This document shows, piece by piece, positions 1 through 11,010 of a DNA stretch of 64,000 bases. The stretch covers positions 46,279,359 to 46,343,358 of the forward strand of contig CM024766.1 of assembly GCA_014218235.1 (NCBI GenBank). Direction: 5' to 3'. Every line of letters begins with the position of its first letter. Positions within the stretch are counted from its first letter, which is position 1. The position numbers and the translations under genes were made by a program. Source of the stretch: Colocasia esculenta (lineage: Eukaryota > Streptophyta > Magnoliopsida > Alismatales > Araceae). Below the pieces are notes generated by a model. The model was not told the origin of the DNA. It did not search any database and worked only from the letters and a program-made list of their open reading frames with translations.

Positions 1-1
1 T

Positions 2-2209
2 GCAAAATTCAGCAAGTGTGATTTTTGGTTGCGCGAGGTTCATTTCCTCGGGCATGTTATCTCCGGCGCTGGTGTTGCAGTTGATCCAGCGAAGGTCCAG
101 GCAGTTATGGATTGGGAGGTTCCCAAGACCCCTTCGGAGATTCGTAGTTTTATTGGGTTAGCTGGTTACTATCGGCGATTCATTGAGGGTTTCTCATCCA
201 TCGCCGCCCCCTTGACAAAGCTGACCAGGAAGGGTGAGAAGTTCGTATGGTCTGAGGCATGTGAGAGTAGCTTCCAGCTATTAAAGGCTAAGCTTACTTC
301 TGCTCCGGTATTGGTATTGCCTAGTGGTCTAGAGGGCTTTGCCATTTATACGGATGCGTCTCAGATTGGTTTGGGCTGTGTGCTAATGCAGCAAGACAGG
401 GTAGTGGCTTATGCTTCTCGTCAATTAAAGGAGCATGAGAGGAACTATCCGACTCATGACTTGGAGCTCACAGCAGTGGTTCATGCACTAAAGATCTGGA
501 GGCACTATCTTTATGGTGTCAGATTTGAGGTGTTTACCGACCACAAGAGCTTGAAGTATCTTTTCTCCCAAAAGGAATTAAACCTGAGACAGAGAAGATG
601 GATTGAGTTCTTGAAGGACTATGACTTCGACCTTCAGTATCACCCTGGAAAGGCGAATGTCGTAGCGGATGCTCTTAGTAGAAAGAGGTCTTCGCTCCAG
701 CAGGATTCGAAGATGTTGGAGGATGCGGCGTACTCTATGACCGAGTTAGAGCCATCGCTGTGTCAGGCTTTTGTAGCTCAGCTATCCCTTAGATCCTCGG
801 TTTTGGATGAGGTGATCGAGCAACAGGGAGCCGACCCTAGATTGTTAGAATTAGTGGGTAAGGCGGGCATTGCTCGTGATGAGGACGGTGTGATTAGATT
901 TCAGCACCGTGTTTGTGTTCCTGATTTAGTAGATGTTCGTGAGCATGTGTTAGCGGAGGCTCATAGATCGCGATTCTCTATTCATCCGGGTAACACTAAG
1001 ATGTATCAAGACCTGAAGAGATCATTTTGGTGGTCCGGCATGAAGAAGGATGTTGCGGATTATGTGTCTAGATGTCTAGTATGTCAGCAAGTGAAGGCCG
1101 AGCGACAGCGACCATCCGGCCTTATGCAGAGGATGGATATCCCAGTGTGGAAGTGGGAAGCTGTCGCTATGGACTTCGTTTCGGGTTTGCCTCGATCTAG
1201 AAGGGGCAATGACTCGATTTGGGTAGTTGTTGATAGATTCTCGAAGACTGCTCATTTCTTACCCATGAAGAAGAAGCAATCAGTAGAGAGTTTAGCTAGA
1301 TTGTATGTTAGTGGTATCATTAGATTGCATGGTGTGCCGAAGTCGATCATTTCGGATCGAGATCCGAGATTCACTTCGAGGCTGTAGAAGGGTCTTCAGG
1401 ATGTTTTAGGTTCGGAGCTGAAGCTCAGTTCGGCGTTTCATCCCCAGACCGATGGACAGTCCGAGAGGACTATCCAGACGCTCGAGGATATGTTGAGAGC
1501 GTGTGTTCTGGATTGGAAGGATGATTGGGAGCGTCATTTACCTCTAGTGGAGTTCGCATACAACAACAGCTTTCATGCGAGTATTGGTATGGCTCCATTC
1601 GAGGCGTTGTATGGTAGGCCCTGCAGATCTCCTTTGTGTTGGGAGGAGACTGGTGATAGGCAGTTGATCGGACCGGAGTTAGTTCAGGAAACTTCAGATA
1701 AGATCCAACTTATCAGGAAGAGGCTTGTTGCGGCATAGGATAGGCAGAAGAGTTATGACGACAACAGGAGAAAGGATTTAGAGTTCGAGGTTGGCGATCA
1801 TGTCTTCTTGAAGATATCGCCTACTCGAGGTGTTTTCAGATTTGGCAGGCATAGTAAGTTGAGCCCCAGGTTCATTGGCCCATATGAGATTCTCAAACGT
1901 TTGGGCAGCGTGGCATATGAGCTAGCATTACCCCTAGCTTTGGCTAGCGTTCACCCTGTATTCCACGTATCTATGCTCACGAAGTATGTCCGAGATCCGT
2001 CTCATGTGATTAGTCATGAGCCAGTGGAGATCCAACCAGATCTTTCGTATGTCGAGCAACCAGTAGCTATTCTTGACCGGAAGGTTCAGCATCTCCGGAA
2101 CAAGAGTATTGCATCGGTGAAGGTCCTATGGCAGAACTTCTCACGAGAGGAGGCTACGTGGGAGCTTGAGGATGCGATGAAGGAGAAATATCCCCTTTTG
2201 TTTGAGTAG
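2..2209 (+). pseudogene. Ty3/gypsy chromovirus pol, 3' half (RT end, RNase H, integrase, chromodomain), two nonsense codons
   Basis: One reading frame runs from the window edge to the stop at 2207-2209, interrupted by in-frame TAG codons at 1385-1387 and 1736-1738. In order it shows the end of reverse transcriptase (FLGHVISGAG, residues about 10-19), the RNase H start AIYTDASQIGLGCVL, the tether with LKYLFSQKELNLRQRRW, an integrase HHCC zinc finger (H-SRFSIHPGNT then C-LVC), the integrase catalytic Asp residues in AMDFVSGLP and IISDRDPRF, and the Glu in TDGQSERT just past the first stop. The C-terminal 55 residues look like a chromodomain (EEATWELEDAMKEKYPLLF). This order with a chromodomain is typical of Tekay/Del chromoviruses. 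Gag, protease and most of RT lie left of the window. The copy could not make full-length integrase without readthrough. Confidence 0.93.
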
Positions 2210-2240
2210 TGTCGTTCTAACTTCGAGGACAAAGTTTCTT

Positions 2241-2254
2241 TAAGGGGGAGAGGG
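2241..2254 (+). other. Polypurine tract of gypsy element A
   Basis: A purine run TAAGGGGGAGAGGG lies 31 bases after the pol stop and directly touches the LTR start TGTAAGGCCC. This is the expected plus-strand primer position. Confidence 0.85.
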
Positions 2255-5200
2255 TGTAAGGCCCTCGAATTACCATCGCATTATTTGTACTTGTGTGTGT
2301 ATATTTGTGCTTGTGTATGTATATAGATATTTACGTACGTATTAATTAGTACAATTACGTGTGCATGTGTTTATACTAGATGTAAATAATACATGTATTG
2401 AATGGTGATAGTATGAATACACTACCATATACATATTGCATGTATATATGCATGGCATGCATAGTTTTCTGCATGTTTTAGAGTTTTGGCCGAAGGCCAG
2501 ATTGGCGTCAATATCAGGACGTCGATGAGGTGTCAGCGTCCACCCATGGACGCCAACACTAATCCCAGCGTCTAACGATGTGGACGCCAACTTCTCTGAC
2601 CTGCATGCGTTGCAGAGCCAGAAATTCCAGAAACAAGGTAGCTCACCCATTGGGGAGCTGTCCCCAACGGCTCTGAGAGCCATCTTGTCACCCTGTGAGT
2701 GGGAGAGAAGCCTCTCCCATATATCCAAACCCGAATCTGCTCCCCAACCCTTCTCTTTGCCTCTTTACAAGAGAGAAAGAAGAAGAAGACCCCAGTTCGG
2801 AGCTGTGCAAGGACTGGTTTTTGAAGGCTCCAAACCGGCGATCCAAGGCTCCATCCGGCGTTCTACTGCAACTGGAGGCTAGAGGGAACCAAGGAGGAGG
2901 CTTCCCCACCACTGGCTCAGCACCTGCATCGACCAAGAACCCGGAGTAAAGCGTTTCCAAAGGCTTCTTGGGACAGCCCAAGGAGAGCTTCACCGAGCCC
3001 TAGATTCGTCTGGTGAATTTTCTAAAGGCAAGTACCCCATTCATAACGTCCCCGTATGTCTCTAGGTTGGTTTTACTATTTTTGTACATTTTCTCTCGTG
3101 TCCTAGACCCTCAGATTCACCCTATCTTGAGAGCTCGGGTCTGTGTTCTGCACAGACCTGCATTGACGGCAAAGTCCCTGGTCGCTAAGATCATGCTTAG
3201 CGTCCATCGACTATGACGTTGACCTTCAATCAACGGCCAGAGACTGCCGCCAAGTTCATCTGGACAGAACAGTGACCTGTTCTGCCCTTCTATACACCTA
3301 TTTTCGATATGTTTCGCGACTAGGATATACTGTAAACCATTTATATGCTATGTATATTGTGGATGTGATAAATGTGGTGTGTGCATGGTGGTGAATGATA
3401 GAAGTTATTTTGTTCCATGAAATTACAAGCATGATTAGTTGTTAATCTTGTCAATCTACTGTTGCATGATTTAGGACTAGCCTGTATGCCCAAGTTTGTA
3501 AGAATCATGCATGTATGGATCAGCCCTATTCTGAAAACTGAGATTTTGCCATGCTTGCGTAGATTATTGAAAGTGTTGCTTGGGAAATAGGAATTTTGCA
3601 TAAGTTATGATAAATCCTTGGTAAACCAGGCATCGCCCCATAAATTGAGAAATAAATTATGTAGCTCTATACATGTAGGGTTCAGACAGTAGCTTGCTAA
3701 AATTGTGACTTGTGTATAATTCCATATCGACTTGAATTACGAATGGCATGAAAAATAGATGTTTGATTTTCTGTAAATTCATTTTAACTTAGAAAAATCT
3801 GAAAAATTGCATGAAGGGTTCTAAACCCGAAATTAGTTTGTGATTAAAATTTCAGGTCATTTGGACCAGAGCACGATGCCTTATGAAATTTTCCATGAAA
3901 AATGTGAAATTGATGTATGTCATTGTAAAATGAGTTGATTCTTGTTTAATCCAACTTGATTAATGGAATTACCTGCTTGTTAATGTCTTAAATCTGTAGT
4001 GTCATGTTAGGAAAAACAGAGGCATGTGCATATGAGTGAGAAAGTGAATGAAGAGAGTGACATGTGTCAAACCATGTCTAAAATCGGTAAAAATGTGTAA
4101 ATGTGTAACTGTGCCAATGTGACACTGCTTCCGTAGAGGGCAGTGGAACCGTATCAGGGAAAAGTCCCCCTGAGAAAGTTCAATGTGTAAGTGACCCTAA
4201 GGGCATTAGGGGGAAATCCTGGAGGTGGACAAGTACCACTGGTTAGGGTGGAGACTTGTTCTCCCGGTCTGCGCAGTCCAAGAGTCGCCATTGTATTGCC
4301 TAGATGGCGTCTATGTGATGTGATGTGTTTGTGTCCTTCTTTGGTGGTTTGGACTATGTGTCACGGCACCTAAATGTGAATGTGTAAATGTGTATGTGTT
4401 CATGTGTTAATGTGAAAGTGAACAATGTGTAATGTGTATGTGTAAAGTGCAAAATACGTGAATTGGAAATTGTGTAAAGAAAAATGTGAGACCAAAATGT
4501 GAGGGTATGATATTGTAATCCATGTTGTGACAAATCTGAAACCATGTTAAATCAGTAGCTTCATTATGTTATGATCATGTTTATATGTGTAAATTGCCTA
4601 GAATTCATGCTAGGGACAATTAACAAGTATGTGCACAAAATTTCATGTTTGGTTGTTCACATGTTGTACTTTAAATAATGTTGTAGCTCTCCTGTGTAGG
4701 TTATGGTTACTAAGCATGTGAAAACCAGCAAGCTTAAGCATGTGAAAATGGTTATGTATATGTACAAGAACATGTAGATTCCATGCTAGTTGTGTTCCCT
4801 CTCATGTACGCGCGGAATTCATGTTAATGGCTTTCATGTTTTGGTCAAAATGCAAAGTAGAATTTCATGAGTAGGAATGATTAGAGAGCATGTGTTAGGA
4901 AATTTATTTCGTTAAGGAAATCTGAAAGCATGTATCATGTGTTTACTGATAGAACTATCATGATAGATTGTGCATTTCAAGGTTTAAGCATGCCACATGT
5001 TGAGTCTTTTGCAATTGTGTGTGTAGAGCCTACTATGACATGTACGTGTATGGTATGAGTGGTGTTACTTTCTGAGTCTTTAGACTCACTATTTGCTTCG
5101 GCGTACAGGTGTAGTTGGTGACGTGGCACCGTTGGAGGAGACGGTGGAGACGGACTCGGAGCGCGGAGATTAGACTGTTGGAGCAGTTGTACCCTTTTGT

Positions 5201-5520
5201 GTTTTCATAGTATGTAAAAGTGACATTGTACTAGAACTATCATGAGAAAATTGTATAAGTGTGGACATCTATGTATTTAATTTTCAGCAATTTAAATCAT
5301 GTGAACTTCTAAGTTCTTTAATGTTATTGCAAATTTTATGTATGCTAAATGTGGATGATGAATGAATGAAGACAATAGTGCTTTTTACTTCCGCTACTTT
5401 GTTCGTATATTCACGTGTATCTCAGCTGAATGTATCATTGGGTAAATGTCCCACTGTGATGACGCTTGCTATACCGACATGGGTTGGTATAACCGTACCG
5501 GTATAATGAGGGCCGTCACA
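2255..5520 (+). mobile_element. 3' LTR of gypsy element A (about 3.3 kb)
   Basis: Begins TGTAAGGCCCTC directly after the polypurine tract and ends GAGGGCCGTCACA; these ends are near-perfect inverted complements, as in Tekay-type LTRs. After 5520 the sequence turns at once into a copia LTR repeat array, which fixes the right edge. Around 2500-2600 there is a cluster of GACGC/GCGTC motifs, and CATATAT near 2719 is a candidate TATA box followed by a CT-rich leader. The block 4120-4310 recurs in diverged form in LTR E (about 44230-44410). The small ORFs inside are not credible genes. The 5' LTR is outside the window, so the target duplication (expected TGACT from 5521-5525) cannot be checked. Confidence 0.88.
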
Positions 5521-6396
5521 TGACTTATGAAATCATTGTACTAAAAAAATCGTTGTAGAGCGCAAATCGTTATGAGCTCTAAAGAAATCGTTGCGCGAAG
5601 CAAATCGTTATGAGCTCTAAAGAAATCGTTGCGTGAAGCAAGTTGTTACGATGACTAAAGGAATCGTTGCGATGAGCAAATCATTACGATGACTAAAGAA
5701 ATCGTTGCGATGAGCAAATCGTTACGATGACTAAAGAAATTGTTGCGATGAGCAAATCGTTACGATGACTAAAGAAATCGTTGCGATGAGCAAATCGTTA
5801 CGATGACTAAAGAAATTGTTGCGATGAGCAAATCGTTACGATGACTAAAGGAATCGTTGCGATGAGCAAATCGTTACGATGACTAAAGAAATAGTTGCGA
5901 TGAGTAAATCATTACGATGACTAAAGAAATCGTTGCGATGAGCAAATCGTTACGATGACAAGAAATCGTTGCGATGAGCAAATCGTTATGATGACTAAAG
6001 GAATCGTTGCGATGAGCAAATCGTTACGATGACCAAAGAAATCGTTACGGGAACGATTGATGGTAACCACATGATGTTTCAGTCTTATAAAGAAATCGTT
6101 AAGATACTTGTGAAACCGTTATGATATCAAATCGTTATAGCTCTATTAAAATCGATATACATAAAGGAAATCATTGTAACTTTCAACAGAAGTCGATGTG
6201 AACTTAGAGAAATATAGTCTTGAAATAATTAATGCTTCAGAAAGATGATACTTACCAATATTGGCTTGTTTGACCTTGGTATATTTCCTGTACTTAAAAC
6301 TTATGGAATATATGTTAGAAATCTTTGATAGGGTTTTGTTAATCACCAAAATAAATATGTAATTAAGTAGAATTACATGGGACAGACTGATCATCA
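5521..6396 (-). mobile_element. Remnant of a B-family Sirevirus-like LTR, split by gypsy A
   Basis: The stretch matches the right-hand 0.9 kb of the LTRs of element B (compare 13435-14550): the AATCGTT array, a block around ATTAATGCTTCAGAA, and the terminus GGGACAGACTGATCATCA. In element orientation the LTR starts TGATGATC at 6396. What follows is Harbinger coding sequence, not a polypurine tract, so this is a solo LTR or a 5' LTR whose body lies to the left. Gypsy A interrupted it at 5520/5521. Confidence 0.85.
5535..6130. repeat. AATCGTT-core minisatellite inside the B-family LTR remnant
   Basis: About 15 degenerate units of roughly 38 bp, each with two cores (AAATCGTTACGATGACTAAAG then AATCGTTGCGATGAGC type), so a core occurs every 17-21 bp. 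Variants change CG to TG or CA, consistent with decay of methylated CpG. Confidence 0.9.
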
Positions 6397-7134
6397 AAAC
6401 TGCCATTACATTTTGACTTACCACCCCCTTACGATTCCTATACTGTGCTTGCCTCTCCCGCGAGATATGTGCTGGGATAAAGGTGCCATCAATTGCACCT
6501 ATCGCATCCTACACAACCACAGAAAATTTTGAATCATCATTTATATATTTTTAATAAGTAGTTATACACTCCGACATTGGCACAAAATCACTTGCTATAT
6601 GTTTACCTTAAAGTAGGGGTAAAACCTATCATCATGGCGAATGCGAGGATGCACAGGATCATTGGCATTTGGAAGTTTCATGTTGGTAAATCGAAGTGAA
6701 GCAACAACTTTTGTCACTTGATGGATGACCTTACTAATCGTCTCAGATGAGTGTTGAAAATGTTCACACATTGCACCTGTTGTGACACCATGACCCATAG
6801 CATATAAAAACATACCAAGTTGTTCTGTCGCTGTCACATATCGAGAATCACGAATCAGTTCTCTCTCGACGAGTGTGTCCCTCAACTTCAAAAATGTTCC
6901 TGGGTGCATCCTGAAGATGGTATAAGATTGCTCCTCGTGACCAGCTAGTATTTCGTGTACCCATACATGGCCAGTGTGGTGACTTGTGTGCATTGGCCTA
7001 GGCACAGATTGCATGTCATCATTGTTCAACACCTCATCAGCAATTGCTTCGTCGATGGCTAGGAACAATGCATTCTCCTCACAAAGAAAATGTCTAATAA
7101 GTGCATCGGAGTCCATGGAAGGTCCTGCTATCAT
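6397..7134 (-). pseudogene. PIF/Harbinger DDE transposase, truncated C-terminally by an LTR
   Basis: Exon 1 (7134 to 6607) holds the N-terminal helical region and the family hallmarks FRMHPGTFLKLRDTL, TATEQLGMFLYAMGHG and FQHSSETISKVIHQV, ending FYPYFK. A canonical intron (6606-6509, GTAAAC...GTAG) leads to exon 2 with AIGAIDGTFIPAHIS, which contains the first catalytic Asp, then QYRNRKGVVSQNV. Coding stops being Harbinger at 6397, where the LTR terminus begins, so the second Asp and the Glu are gone. These nuclease ORFs usually run about 400 residues; about 215 remain. The start is either the ATG at 7134 or the one six codons in. The product would cut and join DNA in the nucleus together with the Myb partner, but this copy cannot be catalytic. 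Confidence 0.9.
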
Positions 7135-7148
7135 AAAATTATAATGTC

Positions 7149-7306
7149 ACAATACAATGCATAGAGTGCAAATACTTGTTGACTACAGACACAAATTCAA
7201 ATGATGGCTAAGCCCTCACGGCGACCACAATACAGTTCATAGAGTGCAAATACTTGTTCACTACAAACACAAATTCATATGATGTCTAAGCCCTCACGGC
7301 GACCAC
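7149..7306. repeat. 78-bp tandem duplication
   Basis: Two adjacent copies carry ATAGAGTGCAAATACTTGTT and CTAAGCCCTCACGGCGACCA at a 78-base offset (for example 7208 and 7286). The right copy includes the last codons and stop of the small hybrid-binding-domain gene, so its 3' end is duplicated downstream. Confidence 0.85.
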
Positions 7307-7681
7307 GACCAACCCTATGAGGATAATAACAAGGAGCAATATGATCAACAACATAAACATGACGATAGCATCATTATAACTGCTATGGGGTTGTTGTCCT
7401 GTCCTTGAAGGGACTGGTGGTTCATGGTGTGCATATGATGCTTGCCGCATCTTTGGAGAGACTGGTAATTCATGATGTGCATATGATGCTTGTCTATGTA
7501 CTTGAGATGACGTGGCTCGTCTTAACATTCCATTGTACGCATGTTGTCCTTCTTCTATAGATGTGAACCCCTTCAATTGTGCCCCTGGATAACCATTCAC
7601 TTGATCATAGCAATCCGACCAAGTATAATATACTCCCGGTCGGCGCTCCACCCAAACTACATAGCAATTATATTTGGCCAT
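7286..7681 (-). CDS. Small protein: RNase H1 N-terminal-type hybrid-binding domain plus C-terminal membrane anchor
   Basis: The 131-residue frame from the ATG at 7681 starts KYNCYVVWVERRPGVYYTW (residues 3-21) and continues QVNGYPGAQLKGFTS (27-41), the pattern of the RNase H1 N-terminal / caulimovirus viroplasmin domain that binds RNA-DNA hybrids. Residues 63-90 contain a 16-residue imperfect repeat (RQASYAHHE twice). Residues about 105-128 are almost all Ile, Leu, Val and Met (VMFMLLIILLLVIILIG), a clear transmembrane segment two or three residues from the end, so a tail-anchored topology is likely. There is no RNase H catalytic domain. An AG after TGTTGC at about 7705 could be a splice acceptor for a 5' leader exon. 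It lies between Harbinger transposase and Myb ORFs on the same strand. The domain and membrane segment are seen; a role in transposition is inference. Confidence 0.72.
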   Translation of the reverse strand: MAKYNCYVVWVERRPGVYYTWSDCYDQVNGYPGAQLKGFTSIEEGQHAYNGMLRRATSSQVHRQASYAHHELPVSPKMRQASYAHHEPPVPSRTGQQPHSSYNDAIVMFMLLIILLLVIILIGLVVVAVRA

Positions 7682-7783
7682 AAGTATGTGATTACTAGTG
7701 TCCTGCAACACCATAATATATGAACTCAGAAGATAATACACATGGCATTGATGATCATCTGATAGAACATGGTAGGAACATAA

Positions 7784-7863
7784 ATTAAAAAGAGTACATG
7801 ACCATAATTCAACACATAATTAAAAAGAGTACATGACCATAATTAAAAAGAGTACATGACCAT
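7784..7863. repeat. Short tandem repeat, three copies
   Basis: The unit AATTAAAAAGAGTACATGAC recurs three times between the hybrid-binding-domain gene and the Myb gene; the spacing between the first two copies is longer than between the last two. Confidence 0.8.
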
Positions 7864-7938
7864 AATATTACAAACATGCATAAGTAGATAATGAAAAGTA
7901 GGTAGGATAGATGAAGTAGACTATGGCACCCATTGACC

Positions 7939-9104
7939 TCACGAGGTTGCATTCCAAAGCCATAGTAATGCATCCTCATCATCAAGTGACATGAACCATG
8001 CTCTTTTTTCAGGCTTCTCAAAAAGGGTTGATGCTGAGAACAATAAGTCCTGGCTATATCCTGGCAATGACTTCATCCTCACAACACATTCCCTCATCGC
8101 GTAATTCTCTTGTTGTCCAGAGGGTGCTGAGGAGGAGCCTGGGAATAAATTTTTGGCCATGTTGATCCGTTCATTGTTCAACATGCAATATTGTGCCAGT
8201 GCCATTGGGTCAAGTGCCTTCTTTCTCTTTCTCTTTCGGGAAACCATGTACGTTGGTGTGCTTTGCCTTTTGTCTGGAGATGTTGCCTCATCCTCAATCG
8301 GTTTGTTGTTTATTGGTGTCTTCACCTTTATTGGTTGGGATGAGGGATAAGGTTGAGAACACGGTGGGTAACCAAAAGGGTTGAAATTGTCATCATCCAC
8401 TGAATAGATACAATTAGAATCTAACCCCATGGCACTAAATTGTTCTCGACCAACACTATCATCATCTCCAAAAGATCGGCGAGACTCCACATCTACATCT
8501 TGAGTAGACCCCATGAAATGACACCCTCGGACAGTCGTTTTCCCACAAAGGATGTCCAATTGCCTTTTAAAAGGGAAGGGTTTGTCCAAGATTTTCTTGA
8601 ACTCCACGTTGGACTGCATAATGGAATCAAAGAAAAATAATTGAGTTACCAACATTAGTAAGGACAACATAACCACATACATGTATACATTGACAAATAT
8701 ACTATTTGTCTTACCGCAATGGCTGCTTGCACACTATCTTCATCGGGAGGCACTGATAAATTCCTTTCCTCATCCCATCCCCACCCAGATCGGTTGCATA
8801 GTTGTTCATACAAATGATATGCTTTCTTTATGTTCCTCCACCGGTTCTTTAAGTTTTCTTTGTTCTTCCTCACACATATGGTGTTGTTGAACTGTTCCAA
8901 GATGTCTTGGAAAACATGTGATTTAAAAGTCCCTTGACAAGCATAATTTTTTTGATATTCGTCAATCAGTAAATCTAGGAGAATCTTGTCTTGTCGCAGG
9001 GTCCAGTTTGGTGATCGACCAAATCCCAATGTGTGGCCTGACAAGTTTTCTACATTTTTAATAGACATCCGCTTATCAAACATAGAACATACATAAACAT
9101 TCAT
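7939..9104 (-). CDS. Harbinger-associated Myb/SANT-like protein (Myb_DNA-bind_3 type)
   Basis: Exon 1 (9104-8715) encodes a trihelix/SANT-like domain: PNWTLRQDKILLDLLIDEY, then VRKNKENLKNRWRNIKKAY and SGWGWDEERNLSVP (residues about 32-118). Exon 2 (8613-7939) follows a canonical 101-bp intron (8714-8614, GTAAGA...TTATGCAG) in phase 0. It carries an acidic, Ser/Pro-rich linker, a basic cluster SRKRKRKK (about residue 255-262) fit for a nuclear localisation signal, and an ending DDEDALLWLWNATS typical of the helical tail of these proteins. Total about 354 residues with no internal stop. In PIF/Harbinger systems this ORF1 protein binds the element ends and brings the nuclease to the nucleus. The start at 9104 is one of three nearby Met codons. 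Confidence 0.82.
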
Positions 9105-9200
9105 AGTGGTCTACAATACATATAAGATCAGTCAAAATTGATAACATTACAAGAAGAAATTAATTAAGTACACTAAAGAACATCTGGGACAATATTTCAA

Positions 9201-9653
9201 TCAAGGGCCCTCCCAATCACTAAACAATTGCACTATATCATTGTAATATGGCACACTCCTCCCGTTCAACCATAACCCCAATGGGTTGAACTGCAAATTG
9301 ATTGGAGAAGAAGTTAGGTTAGGTACATCATATTATAACTTCTACCAATACTACATGTGAGTGACAAACCTCATTATAAGCATTCCATGATATGTCGCTT
9401 CTGATGGAGACTTTATTTTTATCATCCCACGTGAATCCGGCATTGTGTTGTAGGTCTTGAGATACCAAGTATATGGTTTTATAGAATACTAGCCTACTCC
9501 TCAATTGAATCATAGTGACGTGAATATGAAAATGTGTAACAAATATCTCCTTAATCACCTCCAATGCATGATGAGCAACAAAATCTCCACTCTTTACCTC
9601 ATCGTTAATTAATTGTATTAGGAGTCGGTCCATGTCCAACGTCCACTCAAAAC
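9201..9653 (-). pseudogene. Second Myb/SANT module, partial
   Basis: Exon 9653-9370 reads EWTLDMDRLLIQLINDEV, then TMIQLRSRLVFYKTIY and AGFTWDDKNKVSI, ending WNAYNE; a 79-bp intron (9369-9291, GTTTGT...TTGCAG) joins FNPLGLWLNGRSV and the frame stops at 9201-9203. It is a second, diverged copy of the same DNA-binding module as the downstream gene. No upstream start codon is convincing: the frame is open only to 9657 and an AG at 9654-9655 looks like an acceptor. It may be an early exon of one two-domain gene, or a decayed duplicate. I favour a fragment because the stop precedes any tail region. Confidence 0.6.
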
Positions 9654-10798
9654 CTAATTAGTCACACATATTGAGCCAACAAAGTAATTATGAACAGGAA
9701 TTATGAACAATATTCATAGTGGCCTAGTTGATGGTTCCTAATGATTGTTGCTTATAGGAATATATAATTGACACAAAATATTCAAACCCAAAAGAGAAGC
9801 TTCATATGGAATTAACATCAGTTATCTGTGTGCAGGGAGAGAGAGAGAGAGAAAGAGTACTTACCAGTTTGTGACATTGTTGATGCTATAAATAGGGTAG
9901 TTTCCAGTATTCCTGCACTTTAATCATTTAGAAAAAATGAACAGGAAAAAAAATAGAAAAATTACACATACTTTTCAGTAAAAGGGATATAATGAGGGAG
10001 TATTTCCAAAGTAAACCAATCATATGACTTCTAAATCAATTAACATATGGCCTGCATGAAACTAAAATCTTAAAAGGGAGATGCATCATACCCCCAGCAG
10101 ACATCTACTGAATAACATGCTCCAAAACTTTTGCTCTGTTCAGAAGTGCTTGCAGTTCAATAGACTGGCTGTGTCCTTCCCTTGAAGTGATCAACTAGCT
10201 AATGGATCCAGCTGTTTCTGGAGTTCTATTTAGTGAATGATAGGTGTATGCTGAAAACTATAGGTGTGGGGACAGTGCGCACTGTCCAAAGGAACAAGTT
10301 GTTGATAGGGAAGATAGGAAGATGCATTGAAAAGTCCTTAACCATCCAAATTGGGGGAACATGAGAAAACCAAAAGGGTCGGCCTACCTGCCCATACACA
10401 GGAAAAGCTGGTGTGTTTAGAAGGGTATACATCTTATTATTAATATTTTGGAAATTCTTTCCACCCAACAGCAGGTGCCTATACCCTCTGTCTCTATCTC
10501 AGACACACTCATAGTTATTAAATATCGGACACATTGATCTTTTTATGTCAGAGGGTCGAATAGAAAATAGTACTCTAATATTTTGGATCTAATTAGATGT
10601 TGGATCATGATGGAGGATGGTTGCTCGCTGCTGCTTCCACGGATATGCTTCCCTGTTGATCAGTTGGGTGGGCCAAATCTTTCACATGCATCTTTGCTAC
10701 TGGGAAAAGAAACTACCCCAAATAAAGTCTAGGAGAAAAAAAAAAGAAATCCTACGAATATTGTTCTTGTTGTTCAGTTCTGTTTGATTCTTCATTAG
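9654..10798. other. No gene recognised; short GA microsatellite
   Basis: AT-rich sequence without convincing coding. A (GA)n run sits at about 9836-9856. The region may be the 5' part of the Harbinger element or older intergenic DNA; no terminal repeat was found. Confidence 0.5.
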
Positions 10799-11010
10799 GT
10801 GGATGTTAGAAACACCTTTCTCAATAATGATCTCCATGAGGTGTATATGCAGCCACTTCTCATGGTTAGTGCATGGGGGAGGGTGTATATATCTAATAGT
10901 ATTTGGTTGAAGAGATTTTCTGTTGCCATGGCGCACTTTGGGTATTCTCAAGATAATTCTGATCGCATCTTACTTAGAAGAGAAATACTTACAACTCAAC
11001 TAGAGGGATA
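10799..11010 (+). pseudogene. Decayed Ty1/copia reverse transcriptase fragment
   Basis: The plus-strand reading MDVRNTFLNNDLHEVYMQPL is the copia RT motif usually seen as QMDVKNAFLNGDL-EEVYM-QPPG, followed about 20 codons later by RFSVAMAHFGYSQDNSD, matching the stretch about 40 residues downstream in copia RT. The piece between is shortened, so a deletion has joined the two. A possible further trace (QTPMDNK near 11410) is too weak to include. It belongs to a different copia lineage from B, C and D and lies on the other strand. Confidence 0.72.

Larger units (their letters stand above)
6397..9653 (-). mobile_element. PIF/Harbinger-like transposon, 3' part truncated
   Basis: Three minus-strand coding units follow one another: Myb/SANT protein(s), a hybrid-binding-domain protein, and a Harbinger DDE transposase cut at 6396/6397 by an LTR insertion. 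A Myb-like ORF next to the nuclease ORF is the standard two-gene plan of PIF/Harbinger. The right terminal inverted repeat was not located; the boundary given is the last coding evidence. Confidence 0.75.

Noticed and set aside
2580..2993. Overlapping ORFs on both strands in LTR A
   Set aside because: They lie inside the LTR leader, overlap each other antisense, and show no domain or codon-like pattern.
6146..6424. Minus-strand 92-residue ORF crossing 6396
   Set aside because: A chimera of Harbinger coding sequence and LTR terminus created by the insertion.
10226..10951. Host gene candidates on the minus strand
   Set aside because: Short, no recognisable domain, no splice pattern; one overlaps antisense to the copia RT fragment.
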